From NCBI RefSeq assembly GCF_014698015.1, contig NZ_JACXBS010000003.1, positions 124,001-188,000 of the forward strand: a stretch of 64,000 bases of DNA, in the 5' to 3' direction. Shown one piece after another: positions 28,088 through 37,851 of this stretch (positions are counted from its first letter, which is position 1; each line of letters starts with the position of its first letter). Under the pieces are notes generated by a model. It saw only the letters and a list, made by a program, of their open reading frames with translations, searched no databases and was not told the origin of the DNA. This stretch comes from Kocuria sp. cx-455 (GTDB lineage: Bacteria; Actinomycetota; Actinomycetes; Actinomycetales; Micrococcaceae). The translations under genes were made by a program, and so were the position numbers.

Positions 28088-29101
28088 ATGGCGACTCAAA
28101 CAACCGCAGGTAGCGCTTCAGGTAACGCGGCGGACCGAAATCTGGCCCTGGAACTGGTCCGCGTTACGGAGGCTGCCGCAATTGCCGGCGGTCACTGGGT
28201 TGGTGCGGGTGATAAGAACCGGGCGGACGGCGCAGCAGTGGATGCCATGCGTTCGTTCCTGTCCACCGTCAGCTTCAACGGCACCGTGGTGATCGGTGAG
28301 GGCGAGAAGGACGAAGCCCCCATGCTCTACAACGGCGAGCAGGTGGGCGACGGCAGCGGCCCCGCCTCAGATGTCGCAGTGGACCCCATTGACGGAACCC
28401 GATTGACCGCGTTGGGCATGAACAATGCCCTGGCCGTCATTGCCGTCGCGGACGGCGGTTCGATGTTCGATCCCTCCGCCGTGTTCTACATGGACAAGCT
28501 CGTGGTCGGCCCCGAGGCCGCGGACATGGTGGACCTGCGACTGCCGGTCAAGCAAAACCTGCACCTCGTGGCCAAGGCCCGCGGCGTGAAGACCAACCAG
28601 CTCACCGTGTGCGTGCTGGACCGCCCCCGCCACCAAGGCCTCGTGGAGGAAATCCGCGCGACCGGTGCCCGTACGCGCATGATTCTCGACGGCGACGTCG
28701 CCGGCGCCATTGCCGCGTGCCGCGAGGGGACGGGTGTTGACGTGATGATGGGGATCGGCGGAACACCGGAAGGCATCGTGACCGCGTGCGCCGTGAAGGC
28801 CACCGGCGGTGTGATCCAGGGTCGCCTGGCGCCGACCGACGAGGCCGAGCGGGAGAAGGCCGCCGAAGCCGGCCTCGACGTGGATCGCATTCTGACCACC
28901 GATGAACTGGTGACCTCGAACAACTGCTTCTTCGCCGCCACCGGCATCACGGACGGTGATCTCCTGCGCGGTGTCCGGTACCGCGGACCCCGGATCACCA
29001 CCCAGTCCATTGTGATGCGTTCCAAGTCGGGCACCGTGCGCATGGTCGAGGCAGAGCACGTGGCCAAGAAGTGGGAGAAGTACGAGCGCGGCAACAACTG
29101 A
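28088..29101 (+). CDS. glpX: Fructose-1,6-bisphosphatase, class II
   Basis: GlpX removes the C1 phosphate from fructose 1,6-bisphosphate in gluconeogenesis, with Mg or Mn as cofactor. The 337-residue protein carries [10 protein letters not shown] (residues 70-79) and the metal motif DPIDGTR (99-105). In actinobacteria this class is often the main FBPase, which would matter for growth on polyols that enter as fructose or pentose phosphates. AGGTGAGG precedes the ATG at 28088. The large upstream open frame is a shadow of DUF4245. Confidence 0.95.
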   Translation: MATQTTAGSASGNAADRNLALELVRVTEAAAIAGGHWVGAGDKNRADGAAVDAMRSFLSTVSFNGTVVIGEGEKDEAPMLYNGEQVGDGSGPASDVAVDPIDGTRLTALGMNNALAVIAVADGGSMFDPSAVFYMDKLVVGPEAADMVDLRLPVKQNLHLVAKARGVKTNQLTVCVLDRPRHQGLVEEIRATGARTRMILDGDVAGAIAACREGTGVDVMMGIGGTPEGIVTACAVKATGGVIQGRLAPTDEAEREKAAEAGLDVDRILTTDELVTSNNCFFAATGITDGDLLRGVRYRGPRITTQSIVMRSKSGTVRMVEAEHVAKKWEKYERGNN

Positions 29102-29145
29102 TCCACCCTCCCGCCGCTGAACTCTTCGCAGTGCATCAGCACACG

Positions 29146-29180
29146 CGCGCGTGATCGCCCCACCCGGGTGGTCACGCGCG
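29146..29180 (+). terminator. Hairpin after glpX
   Basis: CGCGCGTGA (29146-29154) pairs perfectly with TCACGCGCG (29172-29180). The interior can add CCACCC/GGGTGG, giving a long GC-rich rod with almost no U-run. It lies 45 bp after the glpX stop and well before the next start at 29240. Confidence 0.6.
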
Positions 29181-29239
29181 AGTGCTGTCCGCAGCTAAGC
29201 TGTGAGACGGTGTGCTGGGCACTGACGAAAGGACGCACC

Positions 29240-30646
29240 GTGTCATTGAGCGTGAACCCGTGTGAGAACCGGAAAATGTGGGACGCAAGGGTTCGCGTGA
29301 CCGGCGGGAATCCCCAGCTGCTGTGGGGCATCGGTGAAGCCGAATCCCTCACGGACGAGCAGATCAGCGTGGAACGCGTGATGGTGGATCGCGCAGATCA
29401 GACGATCGGTTACGGCCAGCTGCTGATCTATCCCGAGGACAAGCACACCGTGGTGGATGCCAGGTCCCTCCACGTGAAAAGTCCCCACGAACTCGTCGGA
29501 GTTCTCGGTGCCCTGCAGGACTATGCCCGCGAGACGCACCACGGCGCCGTCCTGCGTGTCAGCCCCGACACCGCGGTCAGCCCGCAATTACTGTCCGATC
29601 TCGACGAGGCGGGGTATCGGCGTCGTGACAAGATCCGCAAGGGTGAAGCCGGGCCGCGGGAACTGATTGTCCGCCTGGGCGAGACCGAGAGCGACCTGTC
29701 GAGGCGGCTGTCCAGCGGGACCCTTGAACGCTGCCGCGCCGGTCTCAAAATGGCCGGTGTCAAGGTGCGGCGCGTGTCCGCCACTACGCAGAGCCTTGCC
29801 AACGTGGGCCTGCGCACCGCGCACATCGACGATTTGCTCAAAGCCGTGGGTCAGGACTCCGTGTTCCTCGTGGTCACCGAACACGCAGAAGGTGAACAAG
29901 AAACCGCCCTGGGCTACCTGTGGTTCGTGCACACCGGCGAGTCCGCCATGCTCTACCGCGTGGGATTCACCGACCGCGCCCGCCAACTGGGCGTGGATGA
30001 CGCGCTATTGCTGACCGGATTGGTGCAGTTGCAGCAGCGGCGGGTCCACAAGATCGTTGCGGGAGACCCGGACTCCGAGAGCCCGTCCGTGGTGCTGCGT
30101 GAACTCGCGGAGGACCGCAGAGAAATCCTGGGCGTGTGGGAGCACCCGCTGATCAGTGACTATCAGCTGGCCGGCCGGGCGGAGAAGACCCGCCACAAGA
30201 TTTTCGGTGAGCGCTCGCCCCAGAAGAAACGTCGGTCCAAAGTGCTGGCTCCGCAGCCCGCTCGCGACAGCGACCCGGCGGCGCCCGAGACAAGTTCGCT
30301 TGCGGCGCAGGAAGCCAACAACCCCGTCGACGCCGATCCGGATCTCGCTCGCCAACCCGCGGCACCCAGACAGAAGACGCCACCGGCCTCGGCCGAACCC
30401 GCTGGGGGCGAAGCGAACGCCACCGACCCGGGAGAGCCGCCCGCGCAGGGCAAAAAATCGCGACGCCTACCGGCGGTCTCCGTTCCCAGGCTGCCCACGC
30501 CCGCGCGCCCGTCCTTCATGACCAAGGACGACGCCGACGCCGCTTCCTCCGGTGCCGCTCCGGCCGAGCGGGGGAAGGTCCGCGGCTTCGCGCGTCGAAT
30601 CGTGAGTGAGGGAACCGCCGCCATCCGCGATGCCGCGCGCTGGTGA
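29240..30646 (+). CDS. FemAB/GNAT-fold protein with disordered tail, possible degenerate peptidoglycan bridge enzyme
   Basis: This 468-residue protein shows the FemABX pattern RELIVRLGETESDLSRRLSSGTLERCRAGLKMAGVKVRRV around residues 134-175, followed by an acetyltransferase-like second half (ALGYLWFVHTGESAMLYRVGFTDRARQLGVDDALLLTGL). From about residue 320 the chain is rich in Pro, Ala, Glu and Lys and probably disordered. Fem proteins add amino acids to lipid II from aminoacyl-tRNA; conservation here looks looser than in the FemX at 31545-32528, so it may have another role. The GTG at 29240 has AAAGGA 7 nt upstream. Confidence 0.6.
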   Translation: MSLSVNPCENRKMWDARVRVTGGNPQLLWGIGEAESLTDEQISVERVMVDRADQTIGYGQLLIYPEDKHTVVDARSLHVKSPHELVGVLGALQDYARETHHGAVLRVSPDTAVSPQLLSDLDEAGYRRRDKIRKGEAGPRELIVRLGETESDLSRRLSSGTLERCRAGLKMAGVKVRRVSATTQSLANVGLRTAHIDDLLKAVGQDSVFLVVTEHAEGEQETALGYLWFVHTGESAMLYRVGFTDRARQLGVDDALLLTGLVQLQQRRVHKIVAGDPDSESPSVVLRELAEDRREILGVWEHPLISDYQLAGRAEKTRHKIFGERSPQKKRRSKVLAPQPARDSDPAAPETSSLAAQEANNPVDADPDLARQPAAPRQKTPPASAEPAGGEANATDPGEPPAQGKKSRRLPAVSVPRLPTPARPSFMTKDDADAASSGAAPAERGKVRGFARRIVSEGTAAIRDAARW

Positions 30647-30679
30647 TCCCGAGGTCGCGCGGTTCCTCAGGGGCCGGTA

Positions 30680-30778
30680 GAACCACGGACGACGTCTCAG
30701 GGCCTGCTGGAACCCTTTAGGCCAGCGCGGAAGGCCATAACGGCCCCTGAAGTGCGGGTGGTGGCTCCAACGCAACCT
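30680..30778. repeat. Copy A of a roughly 100-bp intergenic element
   Basis: This 149-bp convergent intergenic region contains an element that aligns by eye with 41170-41269. Shared blocks in the same order are GAACCA, TCTCA, GAACCCT, AGGCC-TAACG-CCC and TCCAACG-AAC. GGCC-ATAAC-GGCC inside it can form a small hairpin. It may be a REP-like element or a bidirectional terminator. Confidence 0.5.
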
Positions 30779-30795
30779 TCCGTGCGCCGCAGCGC

Positions 30796-31548
30796 CTACC
30801 GCCCGGACACGATGGACGCGGCCCGCGCCATCAGCGATGCCGGCAGCACACGGGTGATGGCCTCCACGGCGTGGAATGCCCTGGGTACCACCACGCGGGA
30901 ACGGCGCTTGTCCACGGCGGTCATGGCGGAGGCCACGACCTGCTCCGGTGACAGGGCGCGGCCGATGTTCACGGCATCGGAACCCACCACATCGAAGAAC
31001 TGTGTGTCCACGGGACCGGGGTTCACGCTGGTGACGAGCACACCGGATGTGCGGGCTTCCGCCCCCACCGCGAGAGAGAACTTGTCCACGAACGCTTTGC
31101 TGGCCCCGTACGTGGCCATGTAGGGAAGGGGTTGGAAACCGGCCACGGAGGCAATGTTCAGGATCGCGCCGGTGCGGCGTGCGGTCATGGACTGGAGCGC
31201 TTCATGGGTGGCAGTCAGCAACGCGGTCATATTGACGGTGGCCTGTTCGAGCTCGCGCTGCAGATTAAGCTCCGCGAAGGAACCGTGCGTGCCGAATCCC
31301 GCATTGTTGACCAGGATGTCCAGCGGATTGGAGCGGATCACGTCCACCAGGGTGCCGATACCTTCTGGCGTTGCGAGGTTCGCCGCGACGATTTGCGCCG
31401 CCCCGCCGGTCACCGTTTGCGACAGTTCCGTGAGTTTCTCGGTGCTCCGACCGGTGATGATCACCTGATAGCCGCGCCGGTGCAATTCGATGGTGAAAGC
31501 GCGGCCAATTCCCCCGGTGGCACCGGTGATCAGAGCAGTCTTAGTCAT
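30796..31548 (-). CDS. Short-chain dehydrogenase/reductase
   Basis: This 250-residue classical SDR has the cofactor motif TGATGGIG (residues 8-15), NNAGFG near 81-86, and the catalytic residues Ser134, Tyr147 and Lys151 (YGASK). The Arg at the end of the second strand (ITGRS) suggests NADP preference. The substrate is not predictable. The start codon overlaps the stop of the upstream femX by 4 bp (ATGA), so the two are translationally coupled and may work on a common cell-envelope theme. Confidence 0.88.
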   Translation of the reverse strand: MTKTALITGATGGIGRAFTIELHRRGYQVIITGRSTEKLTELSQTVTGGAAQIVAANLATPEGIGTLVDVIRSNPLDILVNNAGFGTHGSFAELNLQRELEQATVNMTALLTATHEALQSMTARRTGAILNIASVAGFQPLPYMATYGASKAFVDKFSLAVGAEARTSGVLVTSVNPGPVDTQFFDVVGSDAVNIGRALSPEQVVASAMTAVDKRRSRVVVPRAFHAVEAITRVLPASLMARAASIVSGR

Positions 31549-32528
31549 GCCTTGATGTTACGCTCGCGGATTTTCTTCCGGACCTTCGTGACCGCCTCCC
31601 GGGCGTGGCGCACACCGGTGTAAGCGGCGTACCCCCCGCTCGACACCGGCAGGTCCCACGTTCCGGGGAAGGACACCGGGGAACCCCCGAACGACTTCTT
31701 GAAGGATGTGAATCCGTACCACTCGTGGTCGGGGCCGGCGCCCTCGGGAGCGGTGCCGAACAGGTCGAACCACGTCAGCCCCTTTTCCTTGGCGTCCATG
31801 ATCATGGTGACCACCAGGGGAATACCCGCGGAGAGTTTGCGGTGGCGCTGATCCATGGCCGCGTGCGCGTACGTGCGGGTGTCGGAGGAGTCGTACACGA
31901 GGGACGCCGCAATGGGCTCGTCCTCGAGTTTCGCCAAATAGACGGCGGCAGCGCCGGCGGGTATGAGTGAGCGGGCCACGGCGCGCAGGTAGTCGTCGTG
32001 TTGGCGGTTGAAGTCCTTACGCTTGGCGGTGTCGTCCAGGAACTTCAGGAGGTAGTTGACGTCCTCCGGGTCGGTCGAGCGCTCAATGGTCACGCCCTTC
32101 TTGTGAATGTTCCGGTACAGGTTCCGGTTGGTGGACTTCATGTCCTTGAGCAGCTCTTTCTCGTCCTTGCTCAGGTCGATGAGTTGCGTATGCGAAGGCT
32201 GCACCTGGCGCGGGGCCAGCTTCATGCCGCGGCGGCGCAACGAAGACTTGGCCGTTTCCAGACCGTCCACAAAGCTCGCATGGGCGGGTTCCACGCGCAC
32301 GAACCAGCACTTGTGTTCCTCGGCCACGCGGGTGAGGTCCGCCAGAGCGGCGTCGAAGGATTCCGGGGAATCAGCCTCGGGTCCGTACGGGCAATACAGG
32401 TACCGGCCCGTGCGCCCGCCCTCCACGGTGGCCAGATAGCGCCATCCGCGGCCGGATGCCTGAACCACCTGGTGTCCGATGCTTTGTTGAAACTCTGCCC
32501 ATTCCTGGGACTGTAGGATGTTTGCCAC
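31545..32528 (-). CDS. FemX-type lipid II aminoacyltransferase (peptidoglycan bridge formation)
   Basis: This 327-residue FemABX family enzyme transfers an amino acid from aminoacyl-tRNA to the peptidoglycan stem. Both GNAT-like lobes are visible, with the linking motif HTQLIDLSKDEKELLKDMKSTNRNLYRNIHKKGV and the C-terminal signature WFDLFGTAPEGAGPDHEWYGFTSFKKSFGG. Members of the Micrococcaceae have variable interpeptide bridges, so the amino acid added cannot be named. The GTG at 32528 is preceded by TACAGT with a 6-nt gap, so it is probably leaderless even though it follows the LCP gene by 53 bp. The open frame further upstream to 32579 is rejected. Confidence 0.88.
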   Translation of the reverse strand: MANILQSQEWAEFQQSIGHQVVQASGRGWRYLATVEGGRTGRYLYCPYGPEADSPESFDAALADLTRVAEEHKCWFVRVEPAHASFVDGLETAKSSLRRRGMKLAPRQVQPSHTQLIDLSKDEKELLKDMKSTNRNLYRNIHKKGVTIERSTDPEDVNYLLKFLDDTAKRKDFNRQHDDYLRAVARSLIPAGAAAVYLAKLEDEPIAASLVYDSSDTRTYAHAAMDQRHRKLSAGIPLVVTMIMDAKEKGLTWFDLFGTAPEGAGPDHEWYGFTSFKKSFGGSPVSFPGTWDLPVSSGGYAAYTGVRHAREAVTKVRKKIRERNIKA

Positions 32529-32581
32529 GCGTCCACTGTAGCGACCTGCGGCCCCCGTCAGAACGCGCAGCGCGGACACGA

Positions 32582-34228
32582 TTACGGAACGGAGCAGGTT
32601 CCGTTGGGAGACAGTTCCTCGGCGGTGGTCACCATTGCGGGCGAGGCCGGCACGGGTACGGACATTGCCACGCCCACTCCGCCCGGTGCCCCGGCCACGC
32701 CACGGGCCGGTACGTTCGACGACGCCGCGGCGTCAGCGCCGTCGTCGGTCGCCTTGTCGAGCACGTCCTGCAGATCGGACTGGAAGAGCTCGAAATCCGG
32801 GTACGTGGGGAAGGACTGGTCGTAGAAGGGCGGGCCCGCGGCGTACGGCTCGAGGTCGTGGTCCTTGGCCTTTATGGCCACGTTGACCAGGGACCCGATG
32901 GAGGACTGCGGGATGTCCGTCTCGATGATTTCCTCACCCGAGTTGGTGAGGTCCTCGAACTTGGTGGCCACGTTGACCGGGTTGAGCTGCTTGAGCATTG
33001 CGGCTTGGACGCATCTCTGGCGGGCCTGTCGGTCGTAATCCGTGGCGCCTTCCCGGGAACGGGCGTACCAGAGAGCGTGGAAGCCATCCATGTGCTGAAC
33101 CCCGGGTTCGATCCACCCCAGAATGGGGTTGGGCAGGCCGGTGTCCAAATTGGTGCCACCGCCCATGGGAACGCGTCCTCCCACGTCCAGGGTGATGCCA
33201 CCCAGGGCGTCCACGAGGGACTCGAAACCGTCCATGTCGATCAGCACGTACCCGTGAATCTTCAGGCCGGTGACCCCCTCGGCGGCATCCTTGGTGGCCT
33301 CCGCCCCTGGATCCGCAACGTCGGGGTAGAGGTCCTGGTGGTTCTGCATCACGTCCGTGTAGATCGCGTTCATGATGCACTCGTCACCGCAGCTGAATCC
33401 GCTGGGGTACACATCGTGCAGCGGGGAATCGTCCGGGAACGGGACGTTCTGCAGGTTGCGGGGCAGGGACACGGTCACGGTGCGGCCGGAGTCCGCGTCC
33501 ACGCTGAGCACGGTCATGGAGTCCGGGCGGCGGCCCTCGCGGTCCTCCCCGGCGTCACCGCCCATGAGCAGGATGTTGTAGCGCCCGTTGTCGGGGGCGA
33601 ACGGCAGACCACCGGCAAAGATGTTGGACACGGCACCTCGCGTCACGGACACCAGGTGCGCGGCGTAGGCCAAGCCGCCGCCGGTGACGATCATGGCCAG
33701 CACGGTCACGATCACCACGGCTCGGCGCACCTTGTCGGTGAGCAGGCCGGGTCTGATCAGGCGCAGCGTGTCGAACCACAGGAACACCCAGCCCAGCGCC
33801 AGGGCCAGCAGGCCGAACATCAGGATCCACGACGTGATCGAGTTGGTGAGCAACCAGATCAGCGCGGTTTTCCACACGAGCCACAGCACGGCGGCGAACA
33901 AAATCAGCGCCCACACGGTCACGGTCACACGCAGGGCCAGCCGCCCCAAACCCTTGCGGCCCGCCACCAGCTGGGCCGAACCCGGAACAAGTGCGGTGGC
34001 GCCCAACAGCCACCACGCACGTTTGGTGCGGTCGGCCGGGGCAGCGAATTTGGGGTTGAGCAACGGATCGGCCACGTTGGAGCGCTTTTTACGGGGCCCA
34101 CTGCCCGGATCGCGGGCTGCCGAAGCACCGTGGAAGGTATCTTCCGCGGCGCTTTCAGCCGCGTAGGGGGTCTGGGCCGACGGCGGGTAGGGGGTACCCC
34201 CGACATCGCTGGGGGATGATCCGTTCAC
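32582..34228 (-). CDS. LytR-CpsA-Psr family glycopolymer ligase with multi-helix N-terminus
   Basis: LCP enzymes attach teichoic acids, arabinogalactan or capsule to peptidoglycan outside the membrane. The catalytic domain (about residues 225-440) has the family motifs RYNILLMGGDAG, DSMTVLSVDADSGRTVTVSLPRNL, IDMDGFESLVDALGGI and LWYARSREGATDYDRQARQRCVQAAMLKQL. Unlike the simplest members it has a long N-terminal part with a cytosolic tail and about four helices between residues 73 and 200. I chose the GTG at 34228, with GGAG 6 nt upstream, over the TTG at 34234. The neighbouring FemX supports a wall-assembly role. Confidence 0.92.
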   Translation of the reverse strand: MNGSSPSDVGGTPYPPSAQTPYAAESAAEDTFHGASAARDPGSGPRKKRSNVADPLLNPKFAAPADRTKRAWWLLGATALVPGSAQLVAGRKGLGRLALRVTVTVWALILFAAVLWLVWKTALIWLLTNSITSWILMFGLLALALGWVFLWFDTLRLIRPGLLTDKVRRAVVIVTVLAMIVTGGGLAYAAHLVSVTRGAVSNIFAGGLPFAPDNGRYNILLMGGDAGEDREGRRPDSMTVLSVDADSGRTVTVSLPRNLQNVPFPDDSPLHDVYPSGFSCGDECIMNAIYTDVMQNHQDLYPDVADPGAEATKDAAEGVTGLKIHGYVLIDMDGFESLVDALGGITLDVGGRVPMGGGTNLDTGLPNPILGWIEPGVQHMDGFHALWYARSREGATDYDRQARQRCVQAAMLKQLNPVNVATKFEDLTNSGEEIIETDIPQSSIGSLVNVAIKAKDHDLEPYAAGPPFYDQSFPTYPDFELFQSDLQDVLDKATDDGADAAASSNVPARGVAGAPGGVGVAMSVPVPASPAMVTTAEELSPNGTCSVP

Positions 34229-34377
34229 GTGCAACTCCGTGCTGCTGGGGAAGGCGGTGTTGCGGCCGGCTCACGCGGGTGACTTGGGCAATCACGCTGA
34301 CGCGAGACACGACACACTGAGATTATTGTGCCGCTTCTGGCTGAGTCCCGGCCGTACATCGGCCGGTCACCGCCCGA

Positions 34378-36159
34378 TTAATTCTGGGAGGTGGCGCCTC
34401 TCAGCACCGTGTCCCGCAGCGCTTGGCCTTTCCGGTGCGCTGTTTCGGACAACTCCCGGGCGAAGTTCTGCAGGTTGGCGCGCAGGTGCGCGGCGGAGGT
34501 GTCCGTGGCCGAGGCAAGCACGCGGGCGGCCAACAACCCGGCATTGCGTGCCCCACCGATCGACACGGTGGCCACTGGAACTCCCGCGGGCATCTGCACG
34601 ATGGACAGCAACGAGTCCATGCCGTCCAAGGTCTTGAGCTGGACCGGCACGCCGATCACCGGCAGCGGGGTGACCGAGGCCAACATGCCCGGAAGGTGCG
34701 CCGCGCCGCCGGCACCGGCAATGATCACGCGCAAACCGCGTTCGTGGGCCGTCTGTCCGTAGTCGAGCATCTCGTGCGGCATGCGATGAGCGGAGACCAC
34801 ATCCGCCTCGTACGCGATGCCGAGCTCCTCGAGCGCTTCCGCGGCCAGGCGCATGGTCGACCAGTCCGAGTCCGAGCCCATGACCAACCCCACCACCGGG
34901 GCCTGCTTCTGGGACAGGGGAGTGGCGCCCCACGTGGGGTGTGCCTTGCCCTCGGACCGGATGTGTGTGGGTTCCGTCAGGCGATCCTCGCCGTCGCGAA
35001 TGAAGCTGGCGGCACGCGTGGCGATGCGGCGCAACTCGGCCGTCTCATCCGCGGATCCCACCACGTTCACGTGCCCGATCTTGCGACCAGGACGCACGGA
35101 CTTGCCGTAATTGTGGATCTTGGCGCGCGGCTCGGCGGACATCGCGGCGGGATACGCGGCGAACAGATCCTGGTTGTCCCCGCCCAGGAAATTTTTCATC
35201 ACCGCGACGTCCGCAGTGAGTTCTGTGGCGCCCAGCGGCCAGTCCAGAACGGCGCGCAGATGCTGCTCGAACTGACTGGTCACGGAGCCGTCCATGGTCC
35301 AGTGCCCGGAGTTGTGCGGGCGCATGGCCAGCTCGTTCACGGCAAAACCGGCGCCGTGGCCGGGAGTTTCAAACAGTTCGGCCGCCATCACACCGGTGAC
35401 GCCCAGTTCCTGGGCCAGCATGATCGCGACTTCCGACGCCGCCGCGGCCACCTCCGGATCCAGGCCCGGGGCCGGGGCGATCACTTCATCGCACACACCG
35501 TTGACCTGCACGGATTCCACCACGGGCCACGCTTTGGTCTCACCGGAGGGCGTGCGGGCCACCAGGGCGGACAGCTCACGCGTGAACGGGACAACCTCCT
35601 CGGCCAGCAGCCCGTCCTCCGAGGACTGGGCGAACCACGCCGGAACGGGGTCCTGGTCAACGGCCTGGGCGTCATCCACCTTGAGCACACCCTTGCCGTC
35701 GTAACCGCCGCGCGGCGTCTTGAGGATCAGGGGCCAACCCGCGGTCTCGCCGAAGGCCAGCAGCTCGTCCGCGGAGCGCACCTGGGCCCACCGGGGATTG
35801 GGCAGACCCAGCTTCTCCACGGCCTTGCGCATGACCAACTTGTCCTGCGCGTGCACGAGAGCCTCGGGACCCGGCTGGACCGAGACCCCCGATTCCTGGA
35901 GGGCACGCAGGTGCTCGGTGGGCACGTGTTCGTGATCGAACGTGACCACGTCCACCTCGGAAGCGAACCGCCGCAGGGTGTCCACATCCGTGTAGTCCCC
36001 CACGGGGGTGGTGCGGACGGCGGCCACGGCAGAAACATCCGGGCCTTCCGCCAGAACGCGCAATTCGACGCCCAGCTCGGTAGCGGCGGGTGCCATCATG
36101 CGGGCCAGCTGGCCGCCTCCGACAACACCAATGACAGGACCTGTAATGGGGAAACTCAC
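34378..36159 (-). CDS. purKE: Fused PurK-PurE: N5-CAIR synthetase and N5-CAIR mutase
   Basis: One 593-residue chain combines two purine steps. The N-terminal ATP-grasp PurK part (about 1-410; [41 protein letters not shown]) makes N5-CAIR from AIR, bicarbonate and ATP. The C-terminal PurE part (about 422-593; [35 protein letters not shown]) rearranges it to CAIR. The order is that of yeast Ade2; in most actinobacteria, from memory, the genes are separate neighbours. The joint QKQAPVV near 415-422 shows no stop or frameshift. The GTG at 36159 has TACGCT 6 nt upstream, suggesting leaderless transcription. Confidence 0.95.
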   Translation of the reverse strand: MSFPITGPVIGVVGGGQLARMMAPAATELGVELRVLAEGPDVSAVAAVRTTPVGDYTDVDTLRRFASEVDVVTFDHEHVPTEHLRALQESGVSVQPGPEALVHAQDKLVMRKAVEKLGLPNPRWAQVRSADELLAFGETAGWPLILKTPRGGYDGKGVLKVDDAQAVDQDPVPAWFAQSSEDGLLAEEVVPFTRELSALVARTPSGETKAWPVVESVQVNGVCDEVIAPAPGLDPEVAAAASEVAIMLAQELGVTGVMAAELFETPGHGAGFAVNELAMRPHNSGHWTMDGSVTSQFEQHLRAVLDWPLGATELTADVAVMKNFLGGDNQDLFAAYPAAMSAEPRAKIHNYGKSVRPGRKIGHVNVVGSADETAELRRIATRAASFIRDGEDRLTEPTHIRSEGKAHPTWGATPLSQKQAPVVGLVMGSDSDWSTMRLAAEALEELGIAYEADVVSAHRMPHEMLDYGQTAHERGLRVIIAGAGGAAHLPGMLASVTPLPVIGVPVQLKTLDGMDSLLSIVQMPAGVPVATVSIGGARNAGLLAARVLASATDTSAAHLRANLQNFARELSETAHRKGQALRDTVLRGATSQN

Positions 36160-36314
36160 GCCCCCAGCGTATCGCCACAGGGAGCCCCCAGCTATTTAGG
36201 AGTAGGCTGCACCTCAATATGCGGGTCGATCACGTGCAGCTGCGGATCACCCATGAGCGTGCAGGAACCAGTGCGCACGTGACTTCCCCGAGCTACGGAA
36301 ACCGAGAACCCTAC

Positions 36315-36887
36315 GTGAATAGCATCATGGAACGCGCCGATGCGTTGTGGCACCTGTTCGTCAAAGAGCTCATGAAGTTCGGCGTGGTGGGCGCGCTGGC
36401 CTTCGTCATCAACGTTGTCATCGTGTGGATTTTGATGCACACCCCGTGGTTCGAGAACAGCCACATCAAAGCCAAGTTCGTGGCCACGGTGGTAGCCATC
36501 CTGTTCTCGTGGGTCGCCAACCGACTGTGGACGTTCCGTGAGAAGCGACAGGAGAACAAGCGCCGCGAACTCACCCAGTTCCTGGTGGCCAATGGCATCG
36601 GTCTGGCCATCGAGCTCGGGTGCATCTTCTTCAGCTACTACGTCCTGGGCCTGCAGTCGGCCACGGCGTCCTTCATTTCCGGCACGATCATCGGCACCAT
36701 CCTGGGCACGGTTTTCCGGTACTTCGCCTACCGATTCTGGGTGTTCCGCCAAGAGCTCGACGAGGATCCGGATTTCGCGGGCAGCCGGGAAGAGGAGTTC
36801 GCGTTCATCACCGGCCAGATCCCGGTCGTGCAGCGCAAGGACGAGACGCCCCGCACGGATTCGGACGCCCCACCCCGCCAGATCTAG
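36315..36887 (+). CDS. GtrA-family membrane protein
   Basis: This protein of about 190 residues with four predicted helices belongs to the GtrA/DPMS family, members of which help flip or build polyprenyl-linked sugars for cell-surface glycans. Landmarks are MKFGVVGALAFVINVVIVWIL and FSWVANRLWTFREKR, typical of the first two helices and loop. The C-terminal tail is acidic and polar. The start is uncertain: GTG codons at 36279 and 36315 and an ATG at 36327 are in frame; 36315 gives a normal family length. It diverges from purKE, as in the Rv3275c-Rv3277 region of mycobacteria. Confidence 0.85.
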   Translation: MNSIMERADALWHLFVKELMKFGVVGALAFVINVVIVWILMHTPWFENSHIKAKFVATVVAILFSWVANRLWTFREKRQENKRRELTQFLVANGIGLAIELGCIFFSYYVLGLQSATASFISGTIIGTILGTVFRYFAYRFWVFRQELDEDPDFAGSREEEFAFITGQIPVVQRKDETPRTDSDAPPRQI

Positions 36888-36899
36888 GACCCGGCCTGC

Positions 36900-37619
36900 C
36901 TACCCGTCGGTGAGGCGCACGGCCTTCTCCTGGTCCAGGACATCCTGCGTAACGTCCGCCTCGTTCGCGGCCACCAGGACGGCATCGTCGCGCAGCAGCA
37001 TTCCCAGTGTGAGCAGCAGCGCCCGCTCGTTCCAGCCGTGGCTCAGCGGTAAATACACGGTGTGGTCCTCGATCGCCGACGCCGCTCGTTCGGCTTCCGC
37101 AAGTAGCTCTCCGTGCGTGATTCCCGCCTCCGGCAAGGCGTCGTCCGCGTCCCGGGGCTCTTCCATTCCCATGTACGCGTCCGGGAAGGAGCGGACCTCG
37201 GCGCAGAAGTCGATGGCCGGATCCGGCACCGGTTGCTCGCACGCAAAGGCGAGGGCGGGGGAAGCCACGGCCAGGATCTGTTGGGCGGGAATCTTGATGT
37301 CGAGGTGAGCCTCGAGTTCGGCGTGAACGGCAGCGTCGGCGGCGGACTTGCCGGTGATCCGTACCGCGGCGCCCACCCGCAGCGCGGCGAGAGTGAGCAC
37401 CACCAGACGCCAATGCGGTTGCGCGGACACGGTGATCAGCTGGCCGGACTCCACATCCAGTTCGTCGACCAACAAACTCGCGGATTTCTCGACCCAGTTC
37501 ACCAGCACGCGGCCGGAAAGCTCCACACGTTCGGACCCGTCCCGCCAGATGAGGGCAGGGGTGGGGCGCGCGGAAAGGTGTTCCAAGGCCTGAGCAAAAG
37601 TGGCCGGTGTGCGTCTCAC
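36900..37619 (-). CDS. TIGR03089 family protein (adenylate-forming-enzyme-like fragment family)
   Basis: This 239-residue actinobacterial protein resembles the N-terminal part of acyl-CoA synthetases but lacks their ATP-binding and C-terminal domains, the usual state for TIGR03089. PALIWRDGSERVELSGRVLVNWVEKSASLL near the N-terminus and GQLITVSAQPHWRLVVLTLAALRVGAAV in the middle are the adenylation-like parts. Its function is unknown. The GTG at 37619 has AAGGAG 7 nt upstream. An inverted repeat, TGGTCC-TT-GGACCA (37644-37657), lies just upstream. Confidence 0.8.
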   Translation of the reverse strand: MRRTPATFAQALEHLSARPTPALIWRDGSERVELSGRVLVNWVEKSASLLVDELDVESGQLITVSAQPHWRLVVLTLAALRVGAAVRITGKSAADAAVHAELEAHLDIKIPAQQILAVASPALAFACEQPVPDPAIDFCAEVRSFPDAYMGMEEPRDADDALPEAGITHGELLAEAERAASAIEDHTVYLPLSHGWNERALLLTLGMLLRDDAVLVAANEADVTQDVLDQEKAVRLTDG

Positions 37620-37717
37620 GTGAAAACTCCTTAGGGTAAGTGATGGTCCTTGGACCACACTGGCGGCACGCCGGTCAGATCTGCAAGTCATCCGGTGTCA
37701 GCTTGACTCTGTGGGAC

Positions 37718-37731
37718 TTACACGCGTGTAA
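37718..37731. promoter_or_regulatory. Perfect 14-bp palindrome upstream of the whiB gene
   Basis: TTACACGCGTGTAA is fully self-complementary and lies 121 bp before the whiB start, in a 232-bp spacer that is rich in small inverted repeats (37644-37657 and about 37739-37761). Nothing else in the window repeats it. It has the look of a dimeric regulator site; the regulator is unknown. Confidence 0.5.
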
Positions 37732-37851
37732 TTAGGAAGTCCGCTTCGGGCCGAACGGACCAACCCCTCGCCTGGAGCGGTTAGTTCCCTGTGGCCCAAA
37801 TGGGCAGGTCACGGGCACCACAAAGCTTTTGCTTCGGACGGAAGGACTGAC

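Noticed and set aside
32456..34219. 587-codon open frame on the plus strand, antisense to the LCP gene
   Set aside because: Same artefact: a GC-rich shadow with no family motif, covering a well-conserved gene.
34423..36282. 619-codon open frame on the plus strand, antisense to purKE
   Set aside because: It is the complement of a strongly supported gene. Its composition (His, Gly, Arg, Gln-rich) is typical of the shadow frame of GC-rich coding DNA, and no domain is recognisable.
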